Positions 45,229-55,563 of a stretch of DNA of 64,000 bases are shown here, one piece after another (positions within the stretch are counted from its first letter, which is position 1; each line of letters begins with the position of its first letter). Made by a program: the position numbers and the translations under genes. The notes beneath the pieces are model-generated. The model did no database searches, was not told the DNA's origin, and was given only the letters and a program-made list of their open reading frames with translations. Source of the DNA: Flavihumibacter solisilvae (lineage in GTDB: Bacteria > Bacteroidota > Bacteroidia > Chitinophagales > Chitinophagaceae); the NCBI RefSeq assembly GCF_000814475.1, contig NZ_JSVC01000002.1:124001-188000 (forward strand), written 5' to 3'.

Positions 45229-46695
45229 TCAATATCCGTTGTTCTGTTGCACTGCTTTATTGGTGATGATCTCTGCATTTGAGATCGGCCAGATATATTG
45301 AGGCGCAGAAGATGGTAAAGAGCTTACTGATCCTTTTGCAGGGAAATCAGTTCCGGTACGCGTAATATCCGTTGTACGGAAACCCTCACCTAATAATTCG
45401 ATCCTTCTTTCCGTAAGAATCGCACTGATCAGCTCATCAACTGATGCCGGTGCGAACGTGGTGCTGGCATCTGAACGCTGGCGTACCGCATTGAGAAGCG
45501 CAATTGACCTTGCATCAAGGCCATTCTCACGGGCAAGTGCCTCAGACAGGTTTAGCATTACCTCTGCATATCTTACTACAGGTGTCCAGTCTGGATTGGT
45601 ACCTGCGTTGCGTGGCCATTTTCTCAGGAAAGTTCTTGTGCCAGCTGAATTGGGAACATTGAATGCCCTTCTTGCATCTGTAGATTTCCAACCTGCATTT
45701 GCAGCAATACCCGCGTCAACCGTATTAAGTGAAAAATCACCGTTTCCGTCTGGACCAGGGTTGTAATAGCTTGCAAGGCTGTTCTGTGTTCCCGGTACAT
45801 CAGTAGCAGTAAAGGGCATGGAAAGTATTGCTTCTGTACCCGTATATCCAACCGCTGTGGTAAATACCGTCGCGATGCTGGGCTCAAGTTTATGTCCCAC
45901 GCCAGATGCCGGAGCCTGGAATGGCGCTGAAGCGGAAACGATCTTATTTCCTTCTGCGATTACACCTGCCCAGTTGCCCATAGTGAGGTAAACCCTCGAC
46001 TTCAATGCAATTGCGCTATGTTTATGCGCCCTGGTTGTATTTAAGGTCGCGGAACTGTATTTTGCAGGAAGGTCTGCTTCCGCTTCATTCAGATCCTTGA
46101 TGATCTGGGCATATACATCAGATACAGACGCCCTTGTCAGGTCGTCATCCGTTGTCAGTCCGGTTTCTGCATTAAGCCGCAGCGGCACACCAGGTGTAGA
46201 GCCTCCACCCTGCGCAAAAGGGCGAGAATAAAGCTGTAAGAGGGAATAGTAGGAAATTGCCCTGACAACCTTTGCTTCTGCGATGTAATCATTCTTCAAT
46301 GAATCACTGATGGTTGAACCTTCAACTCCCGCAATAACAACGTTTGCCCTGTTGATTGCAGCGTAGGCAGATGACCAGAAGTTCTGCACTTCGTTTGAAG
46401 TGGGAGTTACTGTGAAATTCCAGGTCAGGAAAGCAGTCACACCATTGTTTGTGATGTTCAGGAATTCTTCTCCTCTTACATCCTGGTAAACAAGGTAACG
46501 ACCACCATAAAACTGCCCGGCTTTTAATGCGGAGTACATACCATTCACCTGCTGAAGTGCACGTTCTGGTGTTTTAAATCCTTCCGGGTCGATGATAAAT
46601 GTTTGCGGAACAGGTTCCAGTCTTGATTTGCTGCACGATGCCAGGATAATTCCTGCGAACGCAACAGCTGATAATATTTTGAAATTCATTTTCAT
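45229..46695 (-). CDS. RagB/SusD family nutrient-uptake lipoprotein
   Basis: The 488-residue protein has a lipoprotein signal ending ASC (Cys21), a SusD TPR-like body (AINRANVVIAGVEG; AKVVRAISYYSLLQLYSRPF) and the C-terminal block VVRYAEVMLNLSEALARENG with ILTERRIELLGEG. It partners the SusC-like channel encoded immediately upstream on the same strand (20 bases). The substrate is unknown; no glycosidase gene lies nearby. A second in-frame ATG two codons later is an equal start. Confidence 0.95.
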   Translation of the reverse strand: MKMNFKILSAVAFAGIILASCSKSRLEPVPQTFIIDPEGFKTPERALQQVNGMYSALKAGQFYGGRYLVYQDVRGEEFLNITNNGVTAFLTWNFTVTPTSNEVQNFWSSAYAAINRANVVIAGVEGSTISDSLKNDYIAEAKVVRAISYYSLLQLYSRPFAQGGGSTPGVPLRLNAETGLTTDDDLTRASVSDVYAQIIKDLNEAEADLPAKYSSATLNTTRAHKHSAIALKSRVYLTMGNWAGVIAEGNKIVSASAPFQAPASGVGHKLEPSIATVFTTAVGYTGTEAILSMPFTATDVPGTQNSLASYYNPGPDGNGDFSLNTVDAGIAANAGWKSTDARRAFNVPNSAGTRTFLRKWPRNAGTNPDWTPVVRYAEVMLNLSEALARENGLDARSIALLNAVRQRSDASTTFAPASVDELISAILTERRIELLGEGFRTTDITRTGTDFPAKGSVSSLPSSAPQYIWPISNAEIITNKAVQQNNGY

Positions 46696-46715
46696 GTCAA
46701 TTTGATTAGCAGTAA

Positions 46716-49700
46716 TTAAAATCCAACGTTCACTCCGAATACAACTGTCCTTGCCTGGGGAACTGAGTTACGATCCACACTGGGGTTACCGTTTCCGTTA
46801 CCATTTGCGGAAACTTCCGGGTCGAATCCATTGTAGCCTGTAACTGTAAATGCATTCTGAACAGCAGCATAGATGCGGAAACTTGCAAGTCCCGCCCTTT
46901 CAACAACTGAAGATGGCAATGTAAAGCCGAGCGCGATATTTCTCGCCTTGAGGAAGTCTGCTTTTTCTACGTTTTCGGAAATTACGAGAGCAGATCCGTT
47001 TGAAACGTTATCGCCGAATACATAACGTGGGATGTCAGTTATTTCACCTGCTTTTGTCCAGCGCGTTGTTACTTCCCTTGCATTGTTCCAGTTCCTGTTA
47101 TCTCTCAGGCCGGCCTTCGTACCATTATACACGTAGTTGCCTCCGGAGAAGAAGAACAGGATATTGAGGTCGAAGTTTTTCCAACGCACGGTGTTATCCC
47201 ATCCGCCAGTCCAACGGGGCAATGCAGGACCGATCACCACACCATCTGAAGCCTGGTCGGCACCACGTGGAGCAACAGTTCCGTCGAGGAATGTCCATCT
47301 TGAAGCTGCGGGTGCACCATGGTTATACTGAACCTTCCGGCCATCGCGGTAAACGAAGATCCGCTGGCCTGTCTCTGGGTTAACACCTACGGTTCTTACT
47401 GCATAGAAACTACCGATTGATTCACCTACGCGTACAAGACTTGGTGTTTCAAGACCGGAAGTTCCTGGGAAAATGTCGGAGTTGCCTGTCGCAAGTTCCT
47501 TTACTTCATTTTTCAACAGCGTGATGTTGAAGTTGGAATTCCAGGTTACTTCCCTGTTTCTTACAGGCGTTGTATTCAGGGTAAATTCCCAGCCGTTGTT
47601 CACCATTCGACCGATATTGGTCGGAATCGTGTTGCCGGGGATACCACGTGAAGGCGCCTGCGGATCGTTCAGGATCAGGTTGTCAATATTGTTGTTGAAA
47701 TACGTTGCTTCAAAATTGATCCTGTTATTCAACAGGCTTATTTCAAGACCTAAATCGAGTTTCTTTGAAGTTTCCCAGCTGAGGTTATAGTTGCTGGCCT
47801 GGTTGAAGAATAAATTCGCCTGGGCACCATAAAGGCCGGAAGAATAGTAAGCATAGAATGGATAATCACCAAGTCCCTGGTTGTTACCTACGAGGCCATA
47901 GCTTGCCTTGAGCTTCAGGTTGTTCACAACATTGTCAAGACGCAGGCCACCCCAGAAAGCTTCTTCAGTGATGGACCAGCCTGCTGATGCACCGTAAAAA
48001 TTACCATATTTCTTGCCGGGTGCAAAGGCCGAGAAACCATCGCGACGGGCATTCAGTGAAAGCAGGTATTTTTTCTTGTAGTCATAGTTCATACGGCCGA
48101 AGAACGATGCGAGATAGTTTTCACCGTAAAAGTTTCCACCAATGGTCGGGGCAGTAACCACTGAATTATATCCTCCCTGGAACTCATCGAAAATCGGATC
48201 CTGCTGACCGCGCCTGTCTACGTTTGTGCCTTCCTGTGAGGTGTACTGCTGCTCATTTCCTAGAAGTACTCCAATGGTATGATCACTGAAGGTCCTGTCG
48301 AACTGCAGGATATTCTGCCAGTTCCACCTGCGGTATGTCTGCGTACTGAATTGTGCCGCACCGCCGAATTGTACACCATCGCCATGGCCGGCCGCCCTGA
48401 ATTCCTTGTTGGTGACTAGCAGGTTGTCAATTCCGTAATTGGACCGGAAAGTAAGCCCGCGCATCAGCCTGATCTGTGCAGATACATTTGCCAGGATCCG
48501 GTCATTATCTGAGTTGAATTTGTTTTCCTTCAGGATATAGGCCGGGTTGTAGAATGAAAGTGCTGTCAGGTTGTTTCCCTGGCCCACCGTGTTGCTTGCT
48601 GTATTGATATTGTAACTGCCATCAGCATTGTAAGGAGCCACATTGGGTGCAAGCACGAGTGGAAGTCGGCCAAGGCCGGCGATGCCGAATGCCTGTCCAG
48701 GTAATGAACCTGAGTTGGGCGAAATGTTCTTGGAGTTGGTGTAATTGAACATTCCGGCAAGTGTAAGCCAGTTGTTCACCTTATGGTCAAGATTCAGCCT
48801 GGTGGAAAGCCGCCTGAAATCGTTGCCTATAAGCATACCTTCCTGGCTGGTATAGCCGGCAGAAAGGTAATAGCTGGTCTTGTCGTTTGCACCGGCAACA
48901 TTCACGTTGTGGTTATGCGAGAACCCTGTCCTGTAAACGAAATCATACCAGTCAGTGTCAATGAGGTTTCCGTTTGCGTCGGTTTGGGTTGCGAAGCCGC
49001 GGCTTGTTCCGTTGGGTGGAGTACCGGCATTGACAAGTCCTTCGTTTTTAATGTCTGTGTACTGCTGCGCATTCAGCATAGGGATGAGGTTGTACGGCTT
49101 TGTCCAGCCCATCCATCCTTCATAATTAACCCTCGCCCGGCCCTGCTTTCCTTTTTTAGTTGTGATCAGCAGTACACCTGCAGAAGCCCTTGATCCATAG
49201 ATCGCAGTTGCTGCCGCATCCTTGAGGACTTCCATACTTTCAATGTCCGAAGGATTGATATCGCCAAGTACGTTGTTGGAGGCAGTACCACCCACGTTAC
49301 CTGTGAAGGTCGGAATCCCGTCCACAACCACCAGCGGGAAGGAACTAAGGCTGATGGAATTGACACCCCTTACCCGGATTACCGGCGGGTTGTTCAACTG
49401 GCCGTTCGGCATTGTCACACTCACACCGGCAGCACGGCCGCTGAGTGCCTGGTCGAAGCTCTGCACTGGAACATCCTTGATATTCCTGCCGCTGATCTGG
49501 GCAACACTTCCGGTCAGATCCCGGCGGCGCTGCATACCATAACCAACTATCACGACCTCCTGGAGGTCGCGGTCGTCTGTCCGGAGCGAAATGGCGAAAG
49601 TTGATTTGTCGCCAATGGCAATTTCCTGGGTTGCCATTCCTACTGAAGAAATGATAAGCACCCTGGCTTTTTCGGGAAGTACCAATGTAAAATTTCCATC

Positions 49701-49868
49701 TTCCTCTGAAGTTGTGCCGGAAGAAGTTCCCTTAACCGATACGGTTGCCTTCGGGACCGGCTTTCCCTGTGCATCCGTGACTTTCCCCGAAATGGTTCGG
49801 GATTGGGCAAACAGCTGTTGCCCGCCGAGCATAATAATGCACAGCATAAGCAAGACGAGTTTTCTCAT
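46716..49868 (-). CDS. SusC/RagA family TonB-linked outer-membrane protein
   Basis: The 1050-residue protein imports substrates across the outer membrane using TonB energy. It has a signal peptide (ending LFAQ), a carboxypeptidase-D-like Ig domain (SGKVTDAQGKPVPKATVSVKG, about 25-110), the TonB-type plug (VVIGYGMQRRRDLTGSVAQISG, about 115-240; SGRAAGVSVTMPNGQLNNPPVIRVRG) and a 22-strand barrel ending in a terminal phenylalanine (VFGVNVGF). It is the first gene of a susC-susD pair. Confidence 0.96.
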   Translation of the reverse strand: MRKLVLLMLCIIMLGGQQLFAQSRTISGKVTDAQGKPVPKATVSVKGTSSGTTSEEDGNFTLVLPEKARVLIISSVGMATQEIAIGDKSTFAISLRTDDRDLQEVVIVGYGMQRRRDLTGSVAQISGRNIKDVPVQSFDQALSGRAAGVSVTMPNGQLNNPPVIRVRGVNSISLSSFPLVVVDGIPTFTGNVGGTASNNVLGDINPSDIESMEVLKDAAATAIYGSRASAGVLLITTKKGKQGRARVNYEGWMGWTKPYNLIPMLNAQQYTDIKNEGLVNAGTPPNGTSRGFATQTDANGNLIDTDWYDFVYRTGFSHNHNVNVAGANDKTSYYLSAGYTSQEGMLIGNDFRRLSTRLNLDHKVNNWLTLAGMFNYTNSKNISPNSGSLPGQAFGIAGLGRLPLVLAPNVAPYNADGSYNINTASNTVGQGNNLTALSFYNPAYILKENKFNSDNDRILANVSAQIRLMRGLTFRSNYGIDNLLVTNKEFRAAGHGDGVQFGGAAQFSTQTYRRWNWQNILQFDRTFSDHTIGVLLGNEQQYTSQEGTNVDRRGQQDPIFDEFQGGYNSVVTAPTIGGNFYGENYLASFFGRMNYDYKKKYLLSLNARRDGFSAFAPGKKYGNFYGASAGWSITEEAFWGGLRLDNVVNNLKLKASYGLVGNNQGLGDYPFYAYYSSGLYGAQANLFFNQASNYNLSWETSKKLDLGLEISLLNNRINFEATYFNNNIDNLILNDPQAPSRGIPGNTIPTNIGRMVNNGWEFTLNTTPVRNREVTWNSNFNITLLKNEVKELATGNSDIFPGTSGLETPSLVRVGESIGSFYAVRTVGVNPETGQRIFVYRDGRKVQYNHGAPAASRWTFLDGTVAPRGADQASDGVVIGPALPRWTGGWDNTVRWKNFDLNILFFFSGGNYVYNGTKAGLRDNRNWNNAREVTTRWTKAGEITDIPRYVFGDNVSNGSALVISENVEKADFLKARNIALGFTLPSSVVERAGLASFRIYAAVQNAFTVTGYNGFDPEVSANGNGNGNPSVDRNSVPQARTVVFGVNVGF

Positions 49869-49891
49869 GTGTGTTTTGGTTTAACTGATTC

Positions 49892-49899
49892 TAAATGTA
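49892..49899 (-). promoter_or_regulatory. weak -7 box upstream of susC
   Basis: On the minus strand TACATTTA differs from TAnnTTTG at one base and lies 23 bases before the susC start. Nothing else distinctive was seen in the 248-base gap to the MMPL gene. Confidence 0.3.
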
Positions 49900-50116
49900 A
49901 TCAATGCATCCTTTGTGACACATGATGAACGGCGCATGCTGCTTATGAACGGGAATGACTTGAGAAGAAGAAGTCCGGCGAAAGACGGTTTTCGGTTACA
50001 TATTGAAGAAATACATAATTGGTATAAACCTAAGGTTCACACGTAATAATCGAATCTTAGTCTTACTAACGACCTTGGATAAGTGAAAATACTTAGCGTT
50101 GAAATATTGACGGCAA

Positions 50117-52456
50117 TCAAGATAATTTTTTCACATTTCCTGGTTTCCTGGTAAGATCAATGAGCAGGGCAGGCAGCAAAACCAGGTTTGTGATGGTTGC
50201 TACAACCAGCGTGAGTGAAGTAAGCCAGCCGAGTGATTTAGTACCCCCGAATCCACTGAAACAAAAAATGACAAACCCCGCAATGAGTACCAGGGAGGTA
50301 TAAATAATGCTGATGCCGGTCGAATGAATGGTTTCGATAACGATGTCCTGCTGCAGTTGGCCATTCCCCTTCTGTTCCTGCTTATAATTTACAAGGAACC
50401 GGATCGTAATGTCGATCGCAATCCCTAATGCCACACTGAAGATCAATACGGTTGAAGGTTTCAGCGATACACCAGCCCAGCCCATGATTCCCGCCGTGAT
50501 CACCAATGGTATAAGGTTAGGGATCAGGGAACATAACAGGATCCGGGCCGACTTGAACAGGTACAGCATACACAACGCGATCAGCAGGAAAGCCCAGAAA
50601 ATACTTTCTTTCAGTCCGTTGATGATGAAAGTGCTCCCTTCCAGGAAAGTAATACTGCTACCGGTAAGGGTCACATGATAATGGCTGCTGTCAAAATACT
50701 GGTTCGTGCGGTCTTTTATTTCACCCAGGATCTCGGGGAGTCTTTTGCTGCCTACATCCTGCATGCTGACGCTGATCCGGGTCTGGCGCTTTTCGTCATC
50801 CATGAAAGAACTTACGAGTTTGCCAAGCTGGTTATTTTCATTGCCTGATCCTTTCAGGTTCAGGTATCCTGACAGGAAACTGATGTCAAAACTATTGGGT
50901 AGCGCATAGTTGCTGCTGTCGCCATCGTAGTATGCCTGCCTGGCAAATTTGATGCCTTCTGCGATCGAGAGGGGCTTGGCCATTTCCGGGCGGGAACTGA
51001 TATACCGCGACAACGAATCAATTCGCTCGAATAATTGCATGGTATTCTTTCTCAATCCGTTCTTCTGTTTCGTGTCAACCACGATTTCCAACGGCATTAC
51101 TCCTTTGAAATGATGCTCAAAAAATTTCAGGTCGGTATAGATCCTGTCAGTTTTGGGAAGATCATCTACAATAAACCCTTCGGACTTCAGCCTGGTCATG
51201 CCGGCTATGGCTACTGCCGTCATCACTATTGCAGTGATGTAAATAACCCGCCTGTGATTCAGCGACCAGATCTCCAACCGGTCCAGTACCGCAAGCAGCC
51301 ATTTATTTTCCAGGTAACGGGTATGCCTGTCCTTTGGTGGAGGCAGGAAGCTTAATGTAACCGGAATGAACACAAGGGAAATGAAGAACAGCATCATGAT
51401 GTTCAGTCCCGCCACTACGCCAAACTCTTTCAGGATGGCGCTTTTGGTCAGGGCAAAAACAGCAAATCCAATTGCTGCAGAAATATTACAGAATAAAGTT
51501 ACGATCCCCATCTTGCTGACCATAGTCCTGATCGCTTCGTTCCTGACCCCGGTTTCATTATATGAGATATGGTATTTATTCAGGAAATAAATGCAGTTTG
51601 GAATCCCTATCACTACAATGAGTGGGGGAATAAGCGCATTTAAAAGAGTGATCTTATAGTCCATCAGTTGAATGGTGGCAACACTCCAGATTACCCCCAT
51701 GATCACTACAGCGAGTGAGATGAGCATTGCACTGAAACTGCGGAAGAATACAAGAAGGATAACTGCAGACAACACCAATGAACCGACCAGCAGCCACTTC
51801 ATTTCTTTTGCGATCCTGTCCGCCATTTGTGTGCGGATTAACGGCAACCCGCTGTAATGCATCTCGATCTGGTGCCTGTTACCAAAGGCGTCTGCCAGCT
51901 GCAGGATGTCGTTTACCACTTTGGTGCGCCGGTGTGACCCTAAAACTTCTTTGTTGATTGTAAGTCCCATCAGGTAAGCGCGACTGGAATCATTATACAA
52001 AAATCCCTTATAAAACGGCAGTCCTTCGAATATTGCTTTCCCGCTGTCTATCTGCATTTGGTCGAGCTCTCCATCGGGAAACACTTTCCTTGCTTCCAGC
52101 TTTTCCGTGCTGTCATTTTTGACGAGGTTGGCCGCACCTGCAATTCCAAGTATGTCTTCCACTCCCGGTACATTCTTCAGTTGCTGCTGGAGCCGGCGGT
52201 AATCATTGAACACGTCTTTCGTAAACAGCCTATCTGTCTGGACCCCTATCACTAAAAGCCTGCCATCTTCGCCAAACTGTTGCTTGAATGCGATATAGTC
52301 GAGGTATTTAGGATTGTCGGTGGGGATCGCCCGGGCAAAATCATAGCTCATTTGCACCTTGCTGGCATGATAACCCATAAATGCGGTTGCTGCAAGTAAC
52401 AAGGTGATCAACGCCAATCGGTACTTTAAAACAAATGAGCCCAGTTTATACCACAT
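50117..52456 (-). CDS. RND/MMPL-type transporter
   Basis: The protein of about 779 residues has two repeats of one N-terminal helix, a large periplasmic domain and a helical block (first block about 215-400, second about 610-770), giving 12 helices in the RND/MMPL/SSD fold. The start is taken at MWYKLGSFVLKYRLALITLLLAATAF; MAFFASYKQQ at 52498 is an alternative. The family exports lipids, hydrophobic compounds or drugs; the cargo here is unknown. It is not paired with membrane-fusion or TolC genes. It diverges from porZ. Confidence 0.88.
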   Translation of the reverse strand: MWYKLGSFVLKYRLALITLLLAATAFMGYHASKVQMSYDFARAIPTDNPKYLDYIAFKQQFGEDGRLLVIGVQTDRLFTKDVFNDYRRLQQQLKNVPGVEDILGIAGAANLVKNDSTEKLEARKVFPDGELDQMQIDSGKAIFEGLPFYKGFLYNDSSRAYLMGLTINKEVLGSHRRTKVVNDILQLADAFGNRHQIEMHYSGLPLIRTQMADRIAKEMKWLLVGSLVLSAVILLVFFRSFSAMLISLAVVIMGVIWSVATIQLMDYKITLLNALIPPLIVVIGIPNCIYFLNKYHISYNETGVRNEAIRTMVSKMGIVTLFCNISAAIGFAVFALTKSAILKEFGVVAGLNIMMLFFISLVFIPVTLSFLPPPKDRHTRYLENKWLLAVLDRLEIWSLNHRRVIYITAIVMTAVAIAGMTRLKSEGFIVDDLPKTDRIYTDLKFFEHHFKGVMPLEIVVDTKQKNGLRKNTMQLFERIDSLSRYISSRPEMAKPLSIAEGIKFARQAYYDGDSSNYALPNSFDISFLSGYLNLKGSGNENNQLGKLVSSFMDDEKRQTRISVSMQDVGSKRLPEILGEIKDRTNQYFDSSHYHVTLTGSSITFLEGSTFIINGLKESIFWAFLLIALCMLYLFKSARILLCSLIPNLIPLVITAGIMGWAGVSLKPSTVLIFSVALGIAIDITIRFLVNYKQEQKGNGQLQQDIVIETIHSTGISIIYTSLVLIAGFVIFCFSGFGGTKSLGWLTSLTLVVATITNLVLLPALLIDLTRKPGNVKKLS

Positions 52457-52539
52457 GTGCTGCCGGTTTTGCTGTTTATAAGAGGCAAAGAAAGCCATTT
52501 TAGCTTTATTGCCGGGACAATTCCACATCCGAATTCGGT

Positions 52540-52547
52540 TAACTTTG
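52540..52547 (+). promoter_or_regulatory. porZ -7 box TAACTTTG
   Basis: An exact TAnnTTTG box ends only six bases before the porZ start codon, so transcription would begin at or almost at the AUG (a leaderless mRNA). A clear -33 TTG at the right distance is not seen. Confidence 0.5.
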
Positions 52548-52553
52548 AAACAT

Positions 52554-54791
52554 ATGCGCTACCTGGTCATCTGTTTCCTGCTTTTCTTCGGTTGTTCCGT
52601 AGCCCTCATTGCTCAGCCCATAGGAAGCTGGCAGGAGCACCTTCCTTATAACAGTGCCATTTCCCTTGCTGATGATGGAGAAAAGATTTACGCGGCAACT
52701 CCGTATGCGTTTTTTTCAGTCAACAGGCAGAATGACCAGGTTGAAAGATTCAGCAGGATCAAAGGGCTTGCTGAAACAGGTATGCGACTGATCCATTATG
52801 CCGGTGTGGGACAACTGGTTGCCATATACAGACATGGCAATATTGATATAATTGAAAATCAGGGCATCACAAATCTGCCGGCTTACCGCGATAAACAGGT
52901 CGATGCAGATAAAGTCATTTATGATATCAGCGGATCCGGCGAGAACTGCCTGCTCTCAGCGGGATATGGCATCATAGTTCTTAACCTGGTTAAAAAGGAA
53001 ATTGGTGATACCTGGGTTATTGGCAACAATGGAGCATTTACAAAAGTCAATGCCGCGGTCAGGGCCGGAAGTTTTTATTATGCAGCTACACTTGAAGGTT
53101 TGAAAAAGGCGCCTGCTGCAGGAGTAAACCTTGCTGACTACAGGAACTGGCAAACGGTTTCCGGAACAGCCGGGTTACCAACGGGTGAAGTGCAAAGGGT
53201 CTTAACGGGAAAGGATTCAGTAATATATGTGCAGGCGGGTTCAACTTTGTATCGGCAGGGAGATGCGCAGTTTCAGCAGGTTTATTCAGATGACTGGACA
53301 TGGAAGCATATTCAATGGTCCGGCGACCGCCTGCTGATCAGTCGGAGAAAAGGGAGTAATGCATCCATACAGGTGCTGTATGCGGACGGTTCAGTCGAGA
53401 CGACTGTCAGCAACCCTATGATCCAATTTCCGTTCCAGGCCATTTATACAGGCACTACACTTTGGGTGGCAGATAGTTTGGCCGGACTGCTTGAAATGAA
53501 CAATATTATTGTCGAGGCGATCGTACCTGGTGGACCTGGTTCAGTCGGCTCGGGTGACATAATTGCCGGCAGGGGCGATTGGTGGGCCGCTACAGGAACT
53601 TCGATCAGCAGGTTCAGGGATAATAACTGGACGGTTTATAACGGCGGTGGACAACCGATACCTGCCAGTTTCGGTCGCCCGGGTCCGTTAGTAATTGACA
53701 AGGGAAATGTTACGTGGAGTGGATCCGTTTCGGGTGGTGGTTTATTGCGGATCCATAATGAAACATTCACCCTCATGCCAAATGTCATTTCACCGGCAGC
53801 AAACGATCCCAATTCTTTCAGGGTAAAAGGACTGGCATCTGATAATGAGAACAATCTTTGGATAAGTAATGATGGCGCAGCGCAGGGCCTGGTGCTGTTA
53901 TACCCCGATAACAGGGTGCAGAAATTCACGATCCCCTTTATGTACCGTGATTATGCTGTTGCTGATCTGATCATTGATGACCTGAACCAAAAATGGATGA
54001 TCTCCCCTGGAAATGGCTTGTTTTGTTATAACGCGGGAGCTTCAAACGATAATACCGGTGACGATCAATGGAGGTACTACCGTGCCGGACAAGGAAACGG
54101 TAACCTGCCATCCAACAACGTGTTGAGTCTCGTGAAAGATGACTTTGGATTTATCTGGGTGGGAACCGACAATGGTATAGGAATTGTGCAATGTCCTGAC
54201 CAGGTGTTTAATTCAACTGGTTGTGAAGCTGTTTTGCCGGTAGTACAGGCTGATAATTTTGCGGGTTACCTGTTTAAGGGTGAGGCTGTGCAGGCAATGG
54301 CTGTCGACGGCGCAAACAGGAAATGGATAGGTACAAAAAACGGGCTTTGGCTGATTTCCCCCGGGGGCGAAAAAACAATTTTGCGTTTCACTGTATCGAA
54401 CAGCCCGCTTCTTTCCAATGATGTGCGTAAGATTGCCATTGACCCGGATGGCACAGTAGTTATTTCGACTGCTGAAGGAATCTGCAGCTACAGGGGAGAT
54501 GCCACGCAGGTAAGTACGGGCAGCGGGAATGTATTGGTGTTCCCGAATCCTGTACCGCCTGGTTATAATGGTACGATTGCAGTACGCGGTCTTGTTACCA
54601 ATGCGATCGTTAAGATAACCGAACTGAATGGCAGGCTGGTCACGCAGGGAAGGGCCAATGGCGGACAATTTACCTGGAACGGCCGCGATCTCAATGGCCG
54701 GCAGATCTCAACCGGCGTTTACCTGGTATTTACAACAGATGAGTCCAGGAAGGAACAACTGGTTACTAAAATTGTATTCATTCAACGATGA
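52554..54791 (+). CDS. porZ: Type IX secretion system protein PorZ
   Basis: The 745-residue protein has a signal peptide (MRYLVICFLLFFGCSVALIAQ), two beta-propeller regions built of Reg_prop-like blades (IYAATPYAFFSVN; NNLWISNDGAAQGLVLLYP; GFIWVGTDNGIGIV), and a C-terminal type IX sorting domain (VFPNPVPPGYNGTIAVRG to VTKIVFIQR). This is the PorZ architecture: part of the surface sortase attachment complex with PorU. recO follows with overlapping ATGATGA, an arrangement I recognise from other Bacteroidota. The start follows from the signal peptide. Confidence 0.88.
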   Translation: MRYLVICFLLFFGCSVALIAQPIGSWQEHLPYNSAISLADDGEKIYAATPYAFFSVNRQNDQVERFSRIKGLAETGMRLIHYAGVGQLVAIYRHGNIDIIENQGITNLPAYRDKQVDADKVIYDISGSGENCLLSAGYGIIVLNLVKKEIGDTWVIGNNGAFTKVNAAVRAGSFYYAATLEGLKKAPAAGVNLADYRNWQTVSGTAGLPTGEVQRVLTGKDSVIYVQAGSTLYRQGDAQFQQVYSDDWTWKHIQWSGDRLLISRRKGSNASIQVLYADGSVETTVSNPMIQFPFQAIYTGTTLWVADSLAGLLEMNNIIVEAIVPGGPGSVGSGDIIAGRGDWWAATGTSISRFRDNNWTVYNGGGQPIPASFGRPGPLVIDKGNVTWSGSVSGGGLLRIHNETFTLMPNVISPAANDPNSFRVKGLASDNENNLWISNDGAAQGLVLLYPDNRVQKFTIPFMYRDYAVADLIIDDLNQKWMISPGNGLFCYNAGASNDNTGDDQWRYYRAGQGNGNLPSNNVLSLVKDDFGFIWVGTDNGIGIVQCPDQVFNSTGCEAVLPVVQADNFAGYLFKGEAVQAMAVDGANRKWIGTKNGLWLISPGGEKTILRFTVSNSPLLSNDVRKIAIDPDGTVVISTAEGICSYRGDATQVSTGSGNVLVFPNPVPPGYNGTIAVRGLVTNAIVKITELNGRLVTQGRANGGQFTWNGRDLNGRQISTGVYLVFTTDESRKEQLVTKIVFIQR

Positions 54792-55528
54792 TGAATCATA
54801 CTACAAAAGGAATAGTGTTACGAACTGTAAAGTATGGCGAAACCAGTGTGATTGTTTCAATCTTCACTGAATTGTTCGGGCTGCAGAGTTATATCGTCAA
54901 TGGTGTAAGGTCTTCTTCAAAAAAGGCCGGCACAAAAGCGAATTTGTTTCAGCCCGGTGCGTTGCTCGACCTGGTGGTATATCACAATGAACAGAAGAAC
55001 CTGCAACGGATCAAGGAATACCAATGGAGTGTACTGTACGAACATATTTTTTTCGATGTATTCAAAGGATCGGTCGCCACCTTCATGGTTGAGCTATTGC
55101 AAAAATGCCTGCGCGAACCTGAACCCAATCCGGACATGTTCTATTTTGTTGAAGACGTATTGCTACATCTCGATAAGGCACCGTCTTCGGTTGTGGCTAA
55201 TTTCCCATTATTCTTTGCCCTTCACCTGCCGGCCTTTTTTGGTTTCAGGATTCCGGATGAGTATAGTGTAAACCGTAACATTCTAGACCTTGAAGAAGGA
55301 ATATTTGTGGCGCAGCATCCTGCGCACAGCTTCTATCTTGATGGACAATTAAGTGAAACGACTGCAACGCTGCTCCGCGTAATGCATCCGTCTGAGCTTG
55401 AGGATATCGGTCTGCCGGTTGCGGTACGTCGCATTTTGTTACAACATTATGAGAAGTATTACATGTTACACGTGCCGGAGTTCGGACACCTGCGTACGCT
55501 GCCTGTGCTACAGGAAGTGTTGGGATAA
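54788..55528 (+). CDS. recO: DNA repair protein RecO
   Basis: The 246-residue protein has the RecO N-terminal OB domain (TKGIVLRTVKYGETSVIVSIFTELFGLQSYIVNGVRS) and a helical C-terminal domain. The zinc-finger cysteines of some RecO proteins are absent. It loads RecA on gapped DNA with RecR. It overlaps the stop of porZ by four bases, so it is translationally coupled. Confidence 0.93.
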   Translation: MMNHTTKGIVLRTVKYGETSVIVSIFTELFGLQSYIVNGVRSSSKKAGTKANLFQPGALLDLVVYHNEQKNLQRIKEYQWSVLYEHIFFDVFKGSVATFMVELLQKCLREPEPNPDMFYFVEDVLLHLDKAPSSVVANFPLFFALHLPAFFGFRIPDEYSVNRNILDLEEGIFVAQHPAHSFYLDGQLSETTATLLRVMHPSELEDIGLPVAVRRILLQHYEKYYMLHVPEFGHLRTLPVLQEVLG

Positions 55529-55549
55529 CAGGCAATCTGATTAGTTTTG
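55520..55549 (+). promoter_or_regulatory. promoter of the sigma-54 activator gene
   Basis: TTG (55520-55522), a 19-base spacer and an exact TAGTTTTG (55542-55549) precede the ATG by 14 bases. The -33 element lies inside the last codons of recO. Confidence 0.65.
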
Positions 55550-55563
55550 CACATTATATTTTT

